Source: Pogonophryne albipinna
Lineage: Eukaryota > Chordata > Actinopteri > Perciformes > Artedidraconidae
Length of the DNA: 64,000 nt
Direction: 5' to 3'
Assembly: GCA_028583405.1 (NCBI GenBank)
Contig: CM053253.1
Span: 4,753,708 to 4,817,707, forward strand
Shown here: positions 9,762-19,355 of the stretch, one piece after another
Position numbering within the stretch: the stretch's first letter is position 1
How the letters are laid out: each line of letters opens with the position of its first letter
Notes under the pieces: generated by a model
Databases searched by the model: none
Told to the model about the DNA's origin: nothing
The model's input: the letters and a program-made list of their open reading frames with translations, nothing else
Program-made: the position numbers and the translations under genes

Positions 9762-10080
9762 TCCCGCTTTAGTAAATCAATTGTTCCTCATTTCCTAATG
9801 TACTTCTCAAAAAACTGTCCGTCAAAGTACACCTGGAATGAGGGATCGAACATGGGTCAATGGGCTTTCAACATTTCCAACAGTACTTCTCAACAAACAG
9901 TCCATCAAAGTCAAGTGAACATTTGAAATGAGGAACAACACTATTATGGCCCTTCAACATGAAACCAAGCGAATGTGAAATATTTCGTTTTTAGCCTACG
10001 TGGGCTTTTGACTTCTGGTCATTTGAGCTTTACAGTAATTCCCAGCCTATAAGTATGTGTCCTGAACTCTGTCAGTCATA

Positions 10081-10152
10081 GGGGGTATAGCTCAGTGGTA
10101 GAGCATTTGACTGCAGATCAAGAGGTCCCCAGTTCAAATCTGGGTGCCCCCT
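10081..10152 (+). tRNA. tRNA-Cys (GCA)
   Basis: 72 nt, identical to the array consensus. Confidence 0.95.
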
Positions 10153-10209
10153 TTGTAAGTGTACTTTCCTTCAGAATGGTATGTTTGCAATACTGTGAGA
10201 ACTACAGTG

Positions 10210-10280
10210 GCCGTGATCGTATAGTGGTTAGTACTCTGCGTTGTGGCCGCAGCAACCCCGGTTCGAATCCGGTCACGGCA
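10210..10280 (+). tRNA. tRNA-His (GTG), one base missing
   Basis: It is 71 nt. One G is lost in the T-arm 3' strand (AATCCGGTCACGG). The rest is consensus. Confidence 0.75.
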
Positions 10281-10378
10281 GCAGTTGCAGTCTGCTTTTA
10301 TGTTTTTGCTTCAACCTACCTACTGCATTTTTAGTTCATTTTCTACAGTTTAAAAGCTGCTACGAAAGCAAAAAACAA

Positions 10379-10452
10379 GGGTTAGTGGCGCAATGGATAA
10401 CAGCGTCTGACTACGGATCAGAAGATTCCAGGTTCGACTCCTGGCTAGCTCG
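10379..10452 (+). tRNA. tRNA-Arg (ACG), one base inserted
   Basis: It is 74 nt and carries the same AACAGCG insertion as the copy at 9688, so this may be a shared variant and not a random error. Confidence 0.72.
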
Positions 10453-10772
10453 TTCTCCCTTTAGTAAATCAATTGTTCCTCATTTCCTAATGTACTTCTC
10501 AAAAAACTGTCCGTCAAAGTACACCTGGAATGAGGGATCGACAATGATGGTCAATGGGCTTTCAACATTTCCAACAGTACTTCTCAACAAACAGTCCATC
10601 AAAGTCAGTGAACATTTGAAATGAGGAACAACACTATTATGGCCCTTCAACATGAAACCAAGCGAATGTGAAATATTTCGGTTTTAGCCTACGTGGGCTT
10701 TTGACTTCTGGTCATTTGAGCTTTACAGTAATTCCCAGCCTATAAGTATGTGTCTGAACTCTGTCAGTCATA

Positions 10773-10844
10773 GGGGGTATAGCTCAGTGGTAGAGCATTT
10801 GACTGCAGATCAAGAGGTCCCCAGTTCAAATCTGGGTGCCCCCT
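10773..10844 (+). tRNA. tRNA-Cys (GCA)
   Basis: 72 nt, identical to consensus. Confidence 0.95.
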
Positions 10845-10901
10845 TTGTAAGTGTGCTTTCCTTCAGAATGGTATGTTTGCAATACTGTGAGAACTACAGT
10901 G

Positions 10902-10973
10902 GCCGTGATCGTATAGTGGTTAGTACTCTGCGTTGTGGCCGCAGCACCTCCGGTTCGAATCCGGGTCACGGCA
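10902..10973 (+). tRNA. tRNA-His (GTG), variable-region variant
   Basis: 72 nt. The variable region and T stem read GCACCTCCGG in place of GCAACCCCGG, so one T-stem pair is altered. It is otherwise consensus. Confidence 0.85.
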
Positions 10974-11073
10974 GAAGTTGCAGTCTGCTTTTATGTTTTT
11001 GCTTCAACCTACCTACTGCATTTTTAGTTCATTTTCTACAGTTTAAAAGCTGCTACGAAAGCAAAAAAACAAG

Positions 11074-11146
11074 GGGTTAGTGGCGCAATGGATAACGCGT
11101 CTGACTACGGATCAGAAGATTCCAGGTTCGACTCCTGGCTAGCTCG
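11074..11146 (+). tRNA. tRNA-Arg (ACG)
   Basis: Full consensus, 73 nt. The acceptor GGGTTAG pairs with CTAGCTC, including G-U pairs at positions 2 and 4, and leaves G73. The anticodon loop is CTACGGA between TCTGA and TCAGA, and the T arm reads CAGGTTCGACTCCTG. The A box TAGTGGCGCAATGG and the B box GGTTCGACTCC are present. The next run of four or more T is about 250 bp downstream. Confidence 0.95.
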
Positions 11147-11468
11147 TTTCACTTTAGTAAATCAATTGTTCCTCATTTCCTAATGTACTTCTCAAAAAAC
11201 TGTCCGTCAAAGTACACCTGGAATGAGGGAGTGACATAATGATGGGTCAATGGGCTTTCAACATTTCCAACAGTACTTCTCAACAAACAGTCCATCAAAG
11301 TCAGTGAACATTTGAAATGAGGAACAACACTATTATGGCCCTTCAACATGAAACCAAGCGAATGTGAAATATTTCGTTTTTAGCCTACGTGGGCTTTTGA
11401 CTTCTGGTCATTTGAGCTTTACAGTAATTCCCAGCCTATAAGTATGTGTCTGAACTCTGTCAGTCATA

Positions 11469-11540
11469 GGGGGTATAGCTCAGTGGTAGAGCATTTGACT
11501 GCAGATCAAGAGGTCCCCAGTTCAAATCTGGGTGCCCCCT
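11469..11540 (+). tRNA. tRNA-Cys (GCA)
   Basis: 72 nt, consensus. Confidence 0.95.
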
Positions 11541-11597
11541 TTGTAAGTGTACTTTCCTTCAGAATGGTATGTTTGCAATACTGTGAGAACTACAGTG

Positions 11598-11669
11598 GCC
11601 GTGATCGTATAGTGGTTAGTACTCTGCGTTGTGGCCGCAGCAACCCCGGTTCGAATCCGGGTCACGGCA
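11598..11669 (+). tRNA. tRNA-His (GTG)
   Basis: 72 nt, consensus; 57 bp after tRNA-Cys. Confidence 0.96.
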
Positions 11670-11767
11670 GCAGTTGCAGTCTGCTTTTATGTTTTTGCTT
11701 CAACCTACCTACTGCATTTTTAGTTCATTTTCTACAGTTTAAAAGCTGCTACGAAAGCAAAAAACAA

Positions 11768-11840
11768 GGGTTAGTGGCGCAATGGATAACGCGTCTGACT
11801 ACGGATCAGAAGATTCCAGGTTCGACTCCTGGCTAGCTCG
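11768..11840 (+). tRNA. tRNA-Arg (ACG)
   Basis: 73 nt, consensus. Confidence 0.95.
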
Positions 11841-12159
11841 TCCCACTTTAGTAAATCAATTGTTCCTCATTTCCTAATGTACTTCTCAAAAAACTGTCCG
11901 TCAAAGTACACCTGGAATGAGGGATCGACAATGATGGTCAATGGGCTTTCAACATTTCCAACAGTACTTCTCAACAAACAGTCCATCAAAGTCAGTGAAC
12001 ATTTGAAATGAGGAACAACACTATTATGGCCCTTCAACATGAAACCAAGCGAATGTGAAATATTTCGTTTTTAGCCTACGTGGGCTTTTGACTTCTGGTC
12101 ATTTGAGCTTTACAGTAATTCCCAGCCTATAAGTATGTGTCTGAACTCTGTCAGTCATA

Positions 12160-12231
12160 GGGGGTATAGCTCAGTGGTAGAGCATTTGACTGCAGATCAA
12201 GAGGTCCCCAGTTCAAATCTGGGTGCCCCCT
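12160..12231 (+). tRNA. tRNA-Cys (GCA)
   Basis: 72 nt, consensus. Confidence 0.95.
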
Positions 12232-12288
12232 TTGTAAGTGTGCTTTCCTTCAGAATGGTATGTTTGCAATACTGTGAGAACTACAGTG

Positions 12289-12360
12289 GCCGTGATCGTA
12301 TAGTGGTTAGTACTCTGCGTTGTGGCCGCAGCAACCCCGGTTCGAATCCGGGTCACGGCA
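12289..12360 (+). tRNA. tRNA-His (GTG)
   Basis: 72 nt, consensus. Confidence 0.96.
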
Positions 12361-12459
12361 GAAGTTGCAGTCTGCTTTTATGTTTTTGCTTCAACCTACC
12401 TACTGCATTTTTAGTTCATTTTCTACAGTTTAAAAGCTGCTACGAAAGCAAAAAACAAA

Positions 12460-12532
12460 GGGTTAGTGGCGCAATGGATAACGCGTCTGACTACAGATCA
12501 GAAGATTCCAGGTTCGACTCCTGGCTAGCTCG
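12460..12532 (+). tRNA. tRNA-Arg body with ACA anticodon
   Basis: 73 nt and otherwise perfect for the Arg consensus, but the anticodon loop reads CTACAGA, so bases 12493-12495 are ACA instead of ACG. ACA would read the Cys codon UGU (and UGC if modified to inosine). C35 is a known arginine identity element, so charging is uncertain. The surrounding sequence has no indels, which argues against simple decay. Confidence 0.85.
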
Positions 12533-12848
12533 TCCCGCTTTAGTAAATCAATTGTTCCTCATTTCCTAATGTACTTCTCAAAAAACTGTCCGTCAAAGTA
12601 CACCTGGAATGAGGGATCGACATGGGTCAATGGGCTTTCAACATTTCCAACAGTACTTCTCAACAAACAGTCCATCAAAGTCAGTGAACATTTGAAATGA
12701 GGAACAACACTATTATGGCCCTTCAACATGAAACCAAGCGAATGTGAAATATTTCGGTTTTAGCCTACGTGGGCTTTTGACTTCTGGTCATTTGAGCTTT
12801 ACAGTAATTCCCAGCCTATAAGTATGTGTCTGAACTCTGTCAGTCATA

Positions 12849-12920
12849 GGGGGTATAGCTCAGTGGTAGAGCATTTGACTGCAGATCAAGAGGTCCCCAG
12901 TTCAAATCTGGGTGCCCCCT
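12849..12920 (+). tRNA. tRNA-Cys (GCA)
   Basis: 72 nt, consensus. Confidence 0.95.
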
Positions 12921-12977
12921 TTGTAAGTGTGCTTTCCTTCAGAATGGTATGTTTGCAATACTGTGAGAACTACAGTG

Positions 12978-13049
12978 GCCGTGATCGTATAGTGGTTAGT
13001 ACTCTGCGTTGTGGCCGCAGCACCTCCGGTTCGAATCAGGGTCACGGCA
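12978..13049 (+). tRNA. tRNA-His (GTG), T-arm variant
   Basis: 72 nt. The T arm reads CTCCGGTTCGAATCAGGG, with two differences from consensus that leave mismatches in the T stem. Confidence 0.75.
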
Positions 13050-13148
13050 GCAGTTGAAGTCTGCTTTTATGTTTTTGCTTCAACCTACCTACTGCATTTT
13101 TAGTTCATTTTCTACAGTTTAAAAGCTGCTACGAAAGCAAAAAACAAA

Positions 13149-13221
13149 GGGTTAGTGGCGCAATGGATAAAGCGTCTGACTACGGATCAGAAGATTCCAG
13201 GTTCGACTCCTGGCTAGCTCG
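13149..13221 (+). tRNA. tRNA-Arg (ACG), AAAGCG subtype
   Basis: 73 nt. GATAAAGCG replaces GATAACGCG in the D arm; anticodon and T arms are consensus. Confidence 0.9.
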
Positions 13222-13543
13222 TCTCACTTTAGTAAATCAATTGTTCCTCATTTCCTAATGTACTTCTCAAAAAACTGTCCGTCAAAGTACACCTGGAATG
13301 AGGGATTGACATAATGATGGGTCAATGGGCTTTCAACATTTCCAACAGTACTTCTCAACAAACAGTCCATCAAAGTCAGTGAACATTTGAAATGAGGAAC
13401 AACACTATTATGGCCCTTCAACATGAAACCAAGCGAATGTGAAATATTTCGTTTTTAGCCTACGTGGGCTTTTGACTTCTGGTCATTTGAGCTTTACAGT
13501 AATTCCCAGCCTATAAGTATGTGTCTGAACTCTGTCAGTCATA

Positions 13544-13615
13544 GGGGGTATAGCTCAGTGGTAGAGCATTTGACTGCAGATCAAGAGGTCCCCAGTTCAA
13601 ATCTGGGTGCCCCCT
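13544..13615 (+). tRNA. tRNA-Cys (GCA)
   Basis: 72 nt, consensus. Confidence 0.95.
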
Positions 13616-13672
13616 TTGTAAGTGTGCTTTCCTTCAGAATGGTATGTTTGCAATACTGTGAGAACTACAGTG

Positions 13673-13744
13673 GCCGTGATCGTATAGTGGTTAGTACTCT
13701 GCGTTGTGGCCGCAGCAACCCCGGTTCGAATCCGGGTCACGGCA
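13673..13744 (+). tRNA. tRNA-His (GTG)
   Basis: 72 nt, consensus. Confidence 0.96.
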
Positions 13745-13843
13745 GCAGTTGCAGTCTGCTTTTATGTTTTTGCTTCAACCTACCTACTGCATTTTTAGTT
13801 CATTTTCTACAGTTTAAAAGCTGCTACGAAAGCAAAAAACAAA

Positions 13844-13917
13844 GGGTTAGTGGCTGCAATGGATAAAGCGTCTGACTACGGCTCAGAAGATTCCAGGTTC
13901 GACTCCTGGCTAGCTCG
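13844..13917 (+). tRNA. tRNA-Arg (ACG), one base inserted
   Basis: It is 74 nt. There is an extra T in the D stem (GTGGCTGC) and A to C at position 38 of the anticodon loop (CTACGGC). Confidence 0.68.
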
Positions 13918-14233
13918 TCCCGCTTTAGTAAATCAATTGTTCCTCATTTCCTAATGTACTTCTCAAAAAACTGTCAGTCAAAGTACACCTGGAATGAGGG
14001 ATCGACATGGGTCAATGGGCTTTCAACATTTCCAACAGTACTTCCCAACAAACAGTCCATCAAAGTCAGTGAACATTTGAAATGAGGAACAACACTATTA
14101 TGGCCCTTCAACATGAAACCAAGCGAATGTGAAATATTTCGTTTTTAGCCTACGTGGGCTTTTGACTTCTGGTCATTTGAGCTTTACAGTAATTCCCAGC
14201 CTATAAGTATGTGTCTGAACTCTGTCAGTCATA

Positions 14234-14305
14234 GGGGGTATAGCTCAGTGGTAGAGCATTTGACTGCAGATCAAGAGGTCCCCAGTTCAAATCTGGGTGC
14301 CCCCT
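14234..14305 (+). tRNA. tRNA-Cys (GCA)
   Basis: 72 nt, consensus. Confidence 0.95.
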
Positions 14306-14362
14306 TTGTAAGTGTGCTTTCCTTCAGAATGGTATGTTTGCAATACTGTGAGAACTACAGTG

Positions 14363-14434
14363 GCCGTGATCGTATAGTGGTTAGTACTCTGCGTTGTGGC
14401 CGCAGCAACCCCGGTTCGAATCCGGGTCACGGCA
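14363..14434 (+). tRNA. tRNA-His (GTG)
   Basis: 72 nt, consensus. Confidence 0.96.
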
Positions 14435-14533
14435 GAAGTTGCAGTCTGCTTTTATGTTTTTGCTTCAACCTACCTACTGCATTTTTAGTTCATTTTCTAC
14501 AGTTTAAAAGCTGCTACGAAAGCAAAAAACAAA

Positions 14534-14606
14534 GGGTTAGTGGCGCAATGGATAAAGCGTCTGACTACGGATCAGAAGATTCCAGGTTCGACTCCTGGCT
14601 AGCTCG
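14534..14606 (+). tRNA. tRNA-Arg (ACG), AAAGCG subtype
   Basis: 73 nt, with AAAGCG in the D arm and otherwise consensus. Confidence 0.9.
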
Positions 14607-14928
14607 TCTCACTTTAGTAAATCAATTGTTCCTCATTTCCTAATGTACTTCTCAAAAAACTGTCCGTCAAAGTACACCTGGAATGAGGGATTGACATAAT
14701 GATGGGTCAATGGGCTTTCAACATTTCCAACAGTACTTCTCAACAAACAGTCCATCAAAGTCAGTGAACATTTGAAATGAGGAACAACACTATTATGGCC
14801 CTTCAACATGAAACCAAGCGAATGTGAAATATTTCGTTTTTAGCCTACGTGGGCTTTTGACTTCTGGTCATTTGAGCTTTACAGTAATGTCCAGCCTATA
14901 AGTATGTGTCTGAACTCTGTCAGTCATA

Positions 14929-15000
14929 GGGGGTATAGCTCAGTGGTAGAGCATTAGACTGCAGATCAAGACGTCCCCAGTTCAAATCTGGGTAACCCCG
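14929..15000 (+). pseudogene. tRNA-Cys-like (GCA), hybrid acceptor
   Basis: The 5' half is the normal Cys type (GGGGGTATAGCTC) but the 3' half is the variant type (GACGTCCCC, GGGTAACCCCG). The acceptor then has mismatches at positions 5-6 and a G discriminator. It looks like a recombinant between the normal and the 8644-type unit. Confidence 0.65.
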
Positions 15001-15107
15001 TTGTAAATGTCCTTGCCTTTAAAATGCCAGTTAAAATCTGGGTGCCCCCTTTGTAAGTGTACTTGTCTTCAGAATGGTATGTTTGCAATACTGTGAGAAC
15101 TACAGTG

Positions 15108-15114
15108 GCCGTGA
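15108..15114 (+). pseudogene. tRNA-His, first 7 bases only
   Basis: GCCGTGA of tRNA-His is followed by unrelated sequence from 15115. This is the right-hand breakpoint of array block 1. Confidence 0.8.
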
Positions 15115-15833
15115 AAGCTGGGGAACAATAGTCTTGCAAGGGGGGGGAAGAAAGGAGAAGAAGGGGGAAGAAGGGGGAGAAGAAAAAAGAGGGAGAAAGA
15201 GAGGAAAAAGAGGAAAAAAACGATTCTCTTGCTCCCTGTTTCCCTTCTGCATGTAAAAGTATTTATATACAGAAGTACTTTAATAAAGACCAACAACGTA
15301 TGCGTTTGTTGACTAATAACACTTGTGTTATGCAGTTAACTATTAACACATTTCTATTAAATATTATATATTTCTAATAAATATTAAGTAAAACGTATCT
15401 ACTTCTTTCAAGTTTATTACATACAATTATTATTATTTTCTTTATCAGGGATAATTTTGAAGTACCCAATATGGACCAGCTCATGGTTTGTGTGCTGTGG
15501 ACAAATACTTAAATGTAACCATTACATTTAATATGAACTAAGAAGGTATTGGTGTTATAATGTATTTCTTTTAACAAACAAAGAGAAAACCTATAGAAAT
15601 TCTAAACATAGCACTCCACTCAATTATTGGACAGTCACATACTTGATAGAACCAAACCTTTATTTTAAAGTAGTTCAACTTAATAAAATGTAAAACAACC
15701 CTTAAAAGTAAGTAAGGTGCAGTATAACAAAATAACACTCTAAATGAGTTTTAACATAAAATAAACATTATCATAAACTTAATAAAATATATACATATCA
15801 TATATATAAATAAATATCAAACTATACACCGAA
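15115..15833. other. Unique AT-rich DNA with a purine tract
   Basis: 15139-15220 is almost pure purine (GGAAGAAGG-type runs). The remainder is AT-rich. No gene or recognised repeat was seen. Confidence 0.6.
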
Positions 15834-16400
15834 CTATATACATAAATAAGTGTGGAGTGTCCATGCCTCTGGTGGGGGGGATATACATTTTGTTTTGTCC
15901 TCCAACCATTGCTCCTTTGGCACAATGTAGTTCACTACTCCCTGTACTGGCTGTGTCCAGGGTCCGCTGTCCCAAAGCTCCCACACCTCCACACGTGTTG
16001 GGCAGTACTTTGCAGGGCAGTGTTTGGCTGTATGGAGCAGGAGCAGGACTAGGAGCAGGAAAAGCAGAGAGAGGCTGGCATTCAGAGCCTGTGGAGCAGC
16101 GACCAGGACAGGAACCTGTGAGCTCACTGGTGTAAATATCATGGAGCCCAAAGGTGGAGCAGGGAAGCGCTGCATCACCACCTGAGGGCCAGAGGGTGGA
16201 GCAGGGAACAGCTGCATCTCCACCTGAGAGCCAGAGAGTGGAGCAGGGAAGAGCTGCAACACCACCTGAGGACCTGAGGGTGGAGCAGGGAAGAGCTGCA
16301 ACACCACCTGAGGAGCTGAGGGTGGAGCAGGGAACAGCTGCAACACCACCTGAGGACCTGAGGGTGGAGCAGGGAAGAGCTGCATCTCCACCTTGCTTTG
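15834..16400 (-). CDS. Hypothetical proline-rich ORF with 14-residue repeats, possible transposon-derived exon
   Basis: On the minus strand an open frame repeats the 14-residue unit QLFPAPPSGPQVVL about six times (plus-strand 42-bp unit, 16154-16390). A less regular tail follows, including a leucine-rich stretch and KEQWLEDKTK. A plausible splice acceptor (CACATTCCAG) lies just upstream at about 16412. With the ORF at 16523-16810 it could form a spliced gene resembling fish proteins that carry a DSTKK segment and a C-terminal EQWL-type zinc-binding tail. That resemblance is from memory and weak. Both alternative minus-strand frames are also open across the repeats, as expected for a 42-bp unit, so coding is unproven. 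Confidence 0.35.
   Translation of the reverse strand, partial: QSKVEMQLFPAPPSGPQVVLQLFPAPPSAPQVVLQLFPAPPSGPQVVLQLFPAPLSGSQVEMQLFPAPPSGPQVVMQRFPAPPLGSMIFTPVSSQVPVLVAAPQALNASLSLLFLLLVLLLLHTAKHCPAKYCPTRVEVWELWDSGPWTQPVQGVVNYIVPKEQWLEDKTKCISPPPEAWTLHTYLCI
16154..16390. repeat. 42-bp minisatellite, about 6 units
   Basis: The unit contains GGTGGAGCAGGGAA followed by CAGCTGCAACACCACC and TGAGGACCTGAG. Copies differ by a few substitutions and no indels. The period is a multiple of 3, which preserves reading frame. Confidence 0.92.
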
Positions 16401-16522
16401 ATGCTTTGTGATCTGGAATGTGACAACAGCGAAATTGAGGCATTTATTAGAAATGATCTATAGCAGTTAATGTTTCCAGATTTATAACCGAACACATTTA
16501 AAATAAAAACTAGTTTGTAATG

Positions 16523-16810
16523 TTATTGTTTATAAGAGAGTTTAACAAGCACGGAAATCAAATACACAGTCACGTTATGTTTGGCCTTTTTGGTTGAGTC
16601 CATCTTTAAGATGGAACCAAATGTGGAGGTGATGCTGGCCTTGATATGGTCCATGTGGGAGAGGATATCCCTGCCGTACATGGACAGCACCCAGAGACTG
16701 CTTGGGAGGAGGCTGGGCTCTGGGGGCTCCTGGCAGTCCACAGGGAGGAGGCTGGGCTCTGGGTGGGGGTAACTACTGGGGGTGTGATATAAAATGTATG
16801 CATGAGGCAT
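16523..16810 (-). CDS. ORF fragment with STFGSILKMDSTKK segment, likely transposon-derived
   Basis: The minus-strand ORF contains YGRDILSHMDHIKASITSTF followed by GSILKMDSTKKAKHN. I associate this segment with multicopy fish proteins of probable transposon origin (DSTKK motif), but I cannot name the family with certainty. A donor after DSTKK would be GC and not GT. No start or complete domain is visible. Confidence 0.4.
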   Translation of the reverse strand: MPHAYILYHTPSSYPHPEPSLLPVDCQEPPEPSLLPSSLWVLSMYGRDILSHMDHIKASITSTFGSILKMDSTKKAKHNVTVYLISVLVKLSYKQ

Positions 16811-17484
16811 TTCTTAATCTGAAACTATCATCATTATGTTTTAGTCTGGAGTGAGTCACTCAGTGTAAATCCTTTGATTGATAATATTTGCACCAGTAAA
16901 TTGTAAATGTTCAGTAATCTACTTATCATATGTGAATAATAAGTAATAGGTACATATGTTTCTATACTTTACCTTCTGACAGAGGTCACGTCACTTCCGT
17001 TTCCTTGGAGCGGGTTTATCCCTCCTGAAGGCCAAAGCCCGTCCATTCTGCATCTCCCATTTCGTTATGGCTTATAGGTTTAGTGATCATCTAAACTTTA
17101 AGTAAAATAACAATGCAAGTGTTAGAGAGAACTACACTGCAAAGCGAACAACACTGACACCATGTTAACCATTATTTACACAGGTTATCTACACATATAA
17201 TCATGTATAAACACACATCATGTTCATAAACGGTGAAGTTGTCCTTTTATCCATATATGATTGATGTGTGTATATTGAATTACAATTAATGTAATGTTAT
17301 ATACAGTATATAGCTATCTTGAATATATATTCAACAATATACTGTATCCTTCCTGGAGCATATAACACACTTTATCATATCATAGTGAGCAACGATCCCT
17401 TATCTCACATAAAGATATTTATATCATATAATATATGATATACTTTAGGTGTCTATATGAACAAATCAACTGATAAACATAAAC
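16811..17484. other. No gene seen
   Basis: AT-rich DNA with TATATA-rich stretches near 17300-17450. A GC-richer segment at 16980-17070 is not convincingly coding. Confidence 0.5.
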
Positions 17485-18782
17485 TCATAAAATGGTGGAG
17501 TAATGGAGTAAAAGTACACCAGTTACCTCTGAATTGTAGTGGAGTAGAAGTACACAGTAGAAAAATATGGAAACACTCAAGTGAAGTACAAGTATCTCAA
17601 AATTCTACTTAAAGAGCCTGTGACACGAGTTTCCCCCATCATCCAAACCCATCAATTTGAGTAAATATTGTCCCCTTGAAAACCGTTACTGAACTGATTT
17701 TGGATATTTGTACTTTGATAACCATTAATCTGCCCTTCAATGTTGACCATTTTCTGGATCTTCTCGGGGATTCTTCAAGTCCCGCCAAATTATGGGTGAC
17801 GTCATTGCGGGCACAGCGCTCCAGCTGCACCGTTCAGGATCCCAGCATCTGCATGTAAACGCACGATGGCGCACACAGCAGCAAGCTCAGACAGCGATGA
17901 CAGTTTAATTTTGAATTAATTTGGCCAGTCCGCCACTGCACCCAGCCCACGTAAACTGTCAACGGGGGGCCTCGCTGCGGGGAAACGGTGGACCTAGTGT
18001 CCCGATCGGAGTGGGAATAATAATAATAATAATAATCCGTGCATTTTATCCATTAATTTCCCCAACATTGTGGTAAAAAAAAACACACGTTTAATCCATG
18101 TTGGTGTACAACTACAAAAAGCATCGGTTTGTTTTCTCATCAGGAAATGCAGACCGGCTCAAACAAACGATTTTTAATCATCATCCTCACGATCATTTAA
18201 TGTATCATATGTTCGCCGAATTGACATGAAAGCACTAATAAATGTAGTTTAATCCACTTGAGTTTACAACTACAAAAATAATCGATTTGTTTTTATATCA
18301 CATCCTACGGGAGGAAATTCAGCAGCTCTCACTACCGATTTGTAATCCTAATTTAATCATCATCTTCACCACGATCATTTATGTTTATGTTCGCCGAATT
18401 GACATGAAAGCACTGACAAATATGAATATACTGTAGTCAACTTCATTAAAACGTTATTAACGTGCCTAAACTCAGTAATTCACCATTTCTACGCATGACA
18501 ACACACTTTGTCAGTGTTTGGCTCTCACGCTGCACAGTGAAGCGTTCCCGCATTGACGTCACTTCCGGCTTCCCCCAAAACTTCAAAATGACTCGAAGGA
18601 ATTTCCCCGCGATGTTCGAAATTATTGATATTTATCGGAACGGTATCGCATCTTCTTTTTTAAACTGACGGTTCGAGATGACTAGTAGCCAATATTTCAT
18701 TGCACAACAGTTGTTGGGATGCTGTCACAGGCTCTTTAAGTACAGTACTTGAGTAAATGTTCTTAGTTACTTCCCACCTCTG
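17485..18782 (-). mobile_element. hAT-like MITE interrupted by a TTAA element
   Basis: The right end, read on the minus strand, is CAGAGGTGGGAAGTAACTAA, matching the element at 1991. The left part has the TGTAGTGGAGTA/GTACACC motifs. The two halves are separated by the insertion at 17609-18739, and removal of that insertion rejoins the expected CTACTTAAGTAC. Confidence 0.7.
17609..18739. mobile_element. TTAA-flanked DNA element (piggyBac-like MITE)
   Basis: TTAA occurs at 17609-17612 and 18736-18739. The inner inverted ends are AGAGCCTGTGAC on the left and GTCACAGGCTCT on the right, a perfect 12-bp match. The interior holds two tandem copies (about 18090-18260 and 18260-18430) of a segment with TTCGCCGAATTGACATGAAAG. 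Related, inverted sequence occurs at 54070-54150 and 55380-55540. No transposase is encoded. Confidence 0.8.
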
Positions 18783-19355
18783 TGTATACAGTATGCTGTA
18801 TGACTTCTGTACCACTGCTCACAGAAGTGTAGTTACTAATTACAACATGCCCATTCATACAAGAGTCGTTTAACAACTTGTTTAAATTACTGTTGTCAAT
18901 CGGATGTATAACACATGGCTGTTGACATTGATTAATATAATAACGTGTATTTAACCTAGACACGATAGCATTAGCAATGCTGGCTTGCTAACTTTATGCA
19001 GACTGAAGTTGCCGACTGTATACCGTAATGTAAAAGTTGACGCCAAAACGACGGTTGTAAAAATAGGTTTTATGACTGAAAACGGGAAAATAGAAACAGG
19101 TAGTGTTGTTACTTACTCTGAACACCTCTGATGCGCCTCGCGATTTGTCCACTGTGTCAATCAAAAGCGTGAGGGGGGCGGGTTCGGAGAGAAGCCGTGC
19201 CGTGAGTGGCTCTGTCCATTGTGATGCCGTGACGTGATTGGCTCCGTCCATTGTGAACTCGCGTCGTGATTGGTTTAAATCCAATCTCACAATGGACAGC
19301 GAGTATCATGATTGGGTGATAGATTGGATTTTGACAGACGGTCCTGCGCCAGCTA
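18783..19355. other. Unique DNA between the TE insertions and array block 2
   Basis: There is no convincing gene. 19195-19290 repeats the words GTGATTGGCT and GTCCATTGTGA and forms partial inverted matches (TCCATTGTGA against TCACAATGGA). Confidence 0.45.

Larger units (their letters stand above)
6589..15114 (+). repeat. tRNA tandem array, block 1 (Cys-His-Arg unit of about 690-700 bp, some 12 units)
   Basis: The same unit repeats head to tail. Each carries tRNA-Cys, 57 bp later tRNA-His, about 100 bp later tRNA-Arg, and then a spacer of about 310-330 bp. Successive clean Cys starts (11469, 12160, 12849, 13544, 14234) give periods of 689-695. The block enters from the gap in the middle of a Cys 3' segment and ends inside a tRNA-His at 15114. 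Indels are frequent from 6589 to about 10400 and rare from 10770 to 14900. Confidence 0.97.

Noticed and set aside
7407..14643. Recurrent ORFs of 70-144 codons beginning MCLNSVSHRGYSS or MVCLQYCENYSG
   Set aside because: They are translations of the tRNA-Cys, tRNA-His and tRNA-Arg genes and spacers; the VEHLTADQEVPSSNLGAPF segment is tRNA-Cys read as protein. They are open by chance and copied with the array.
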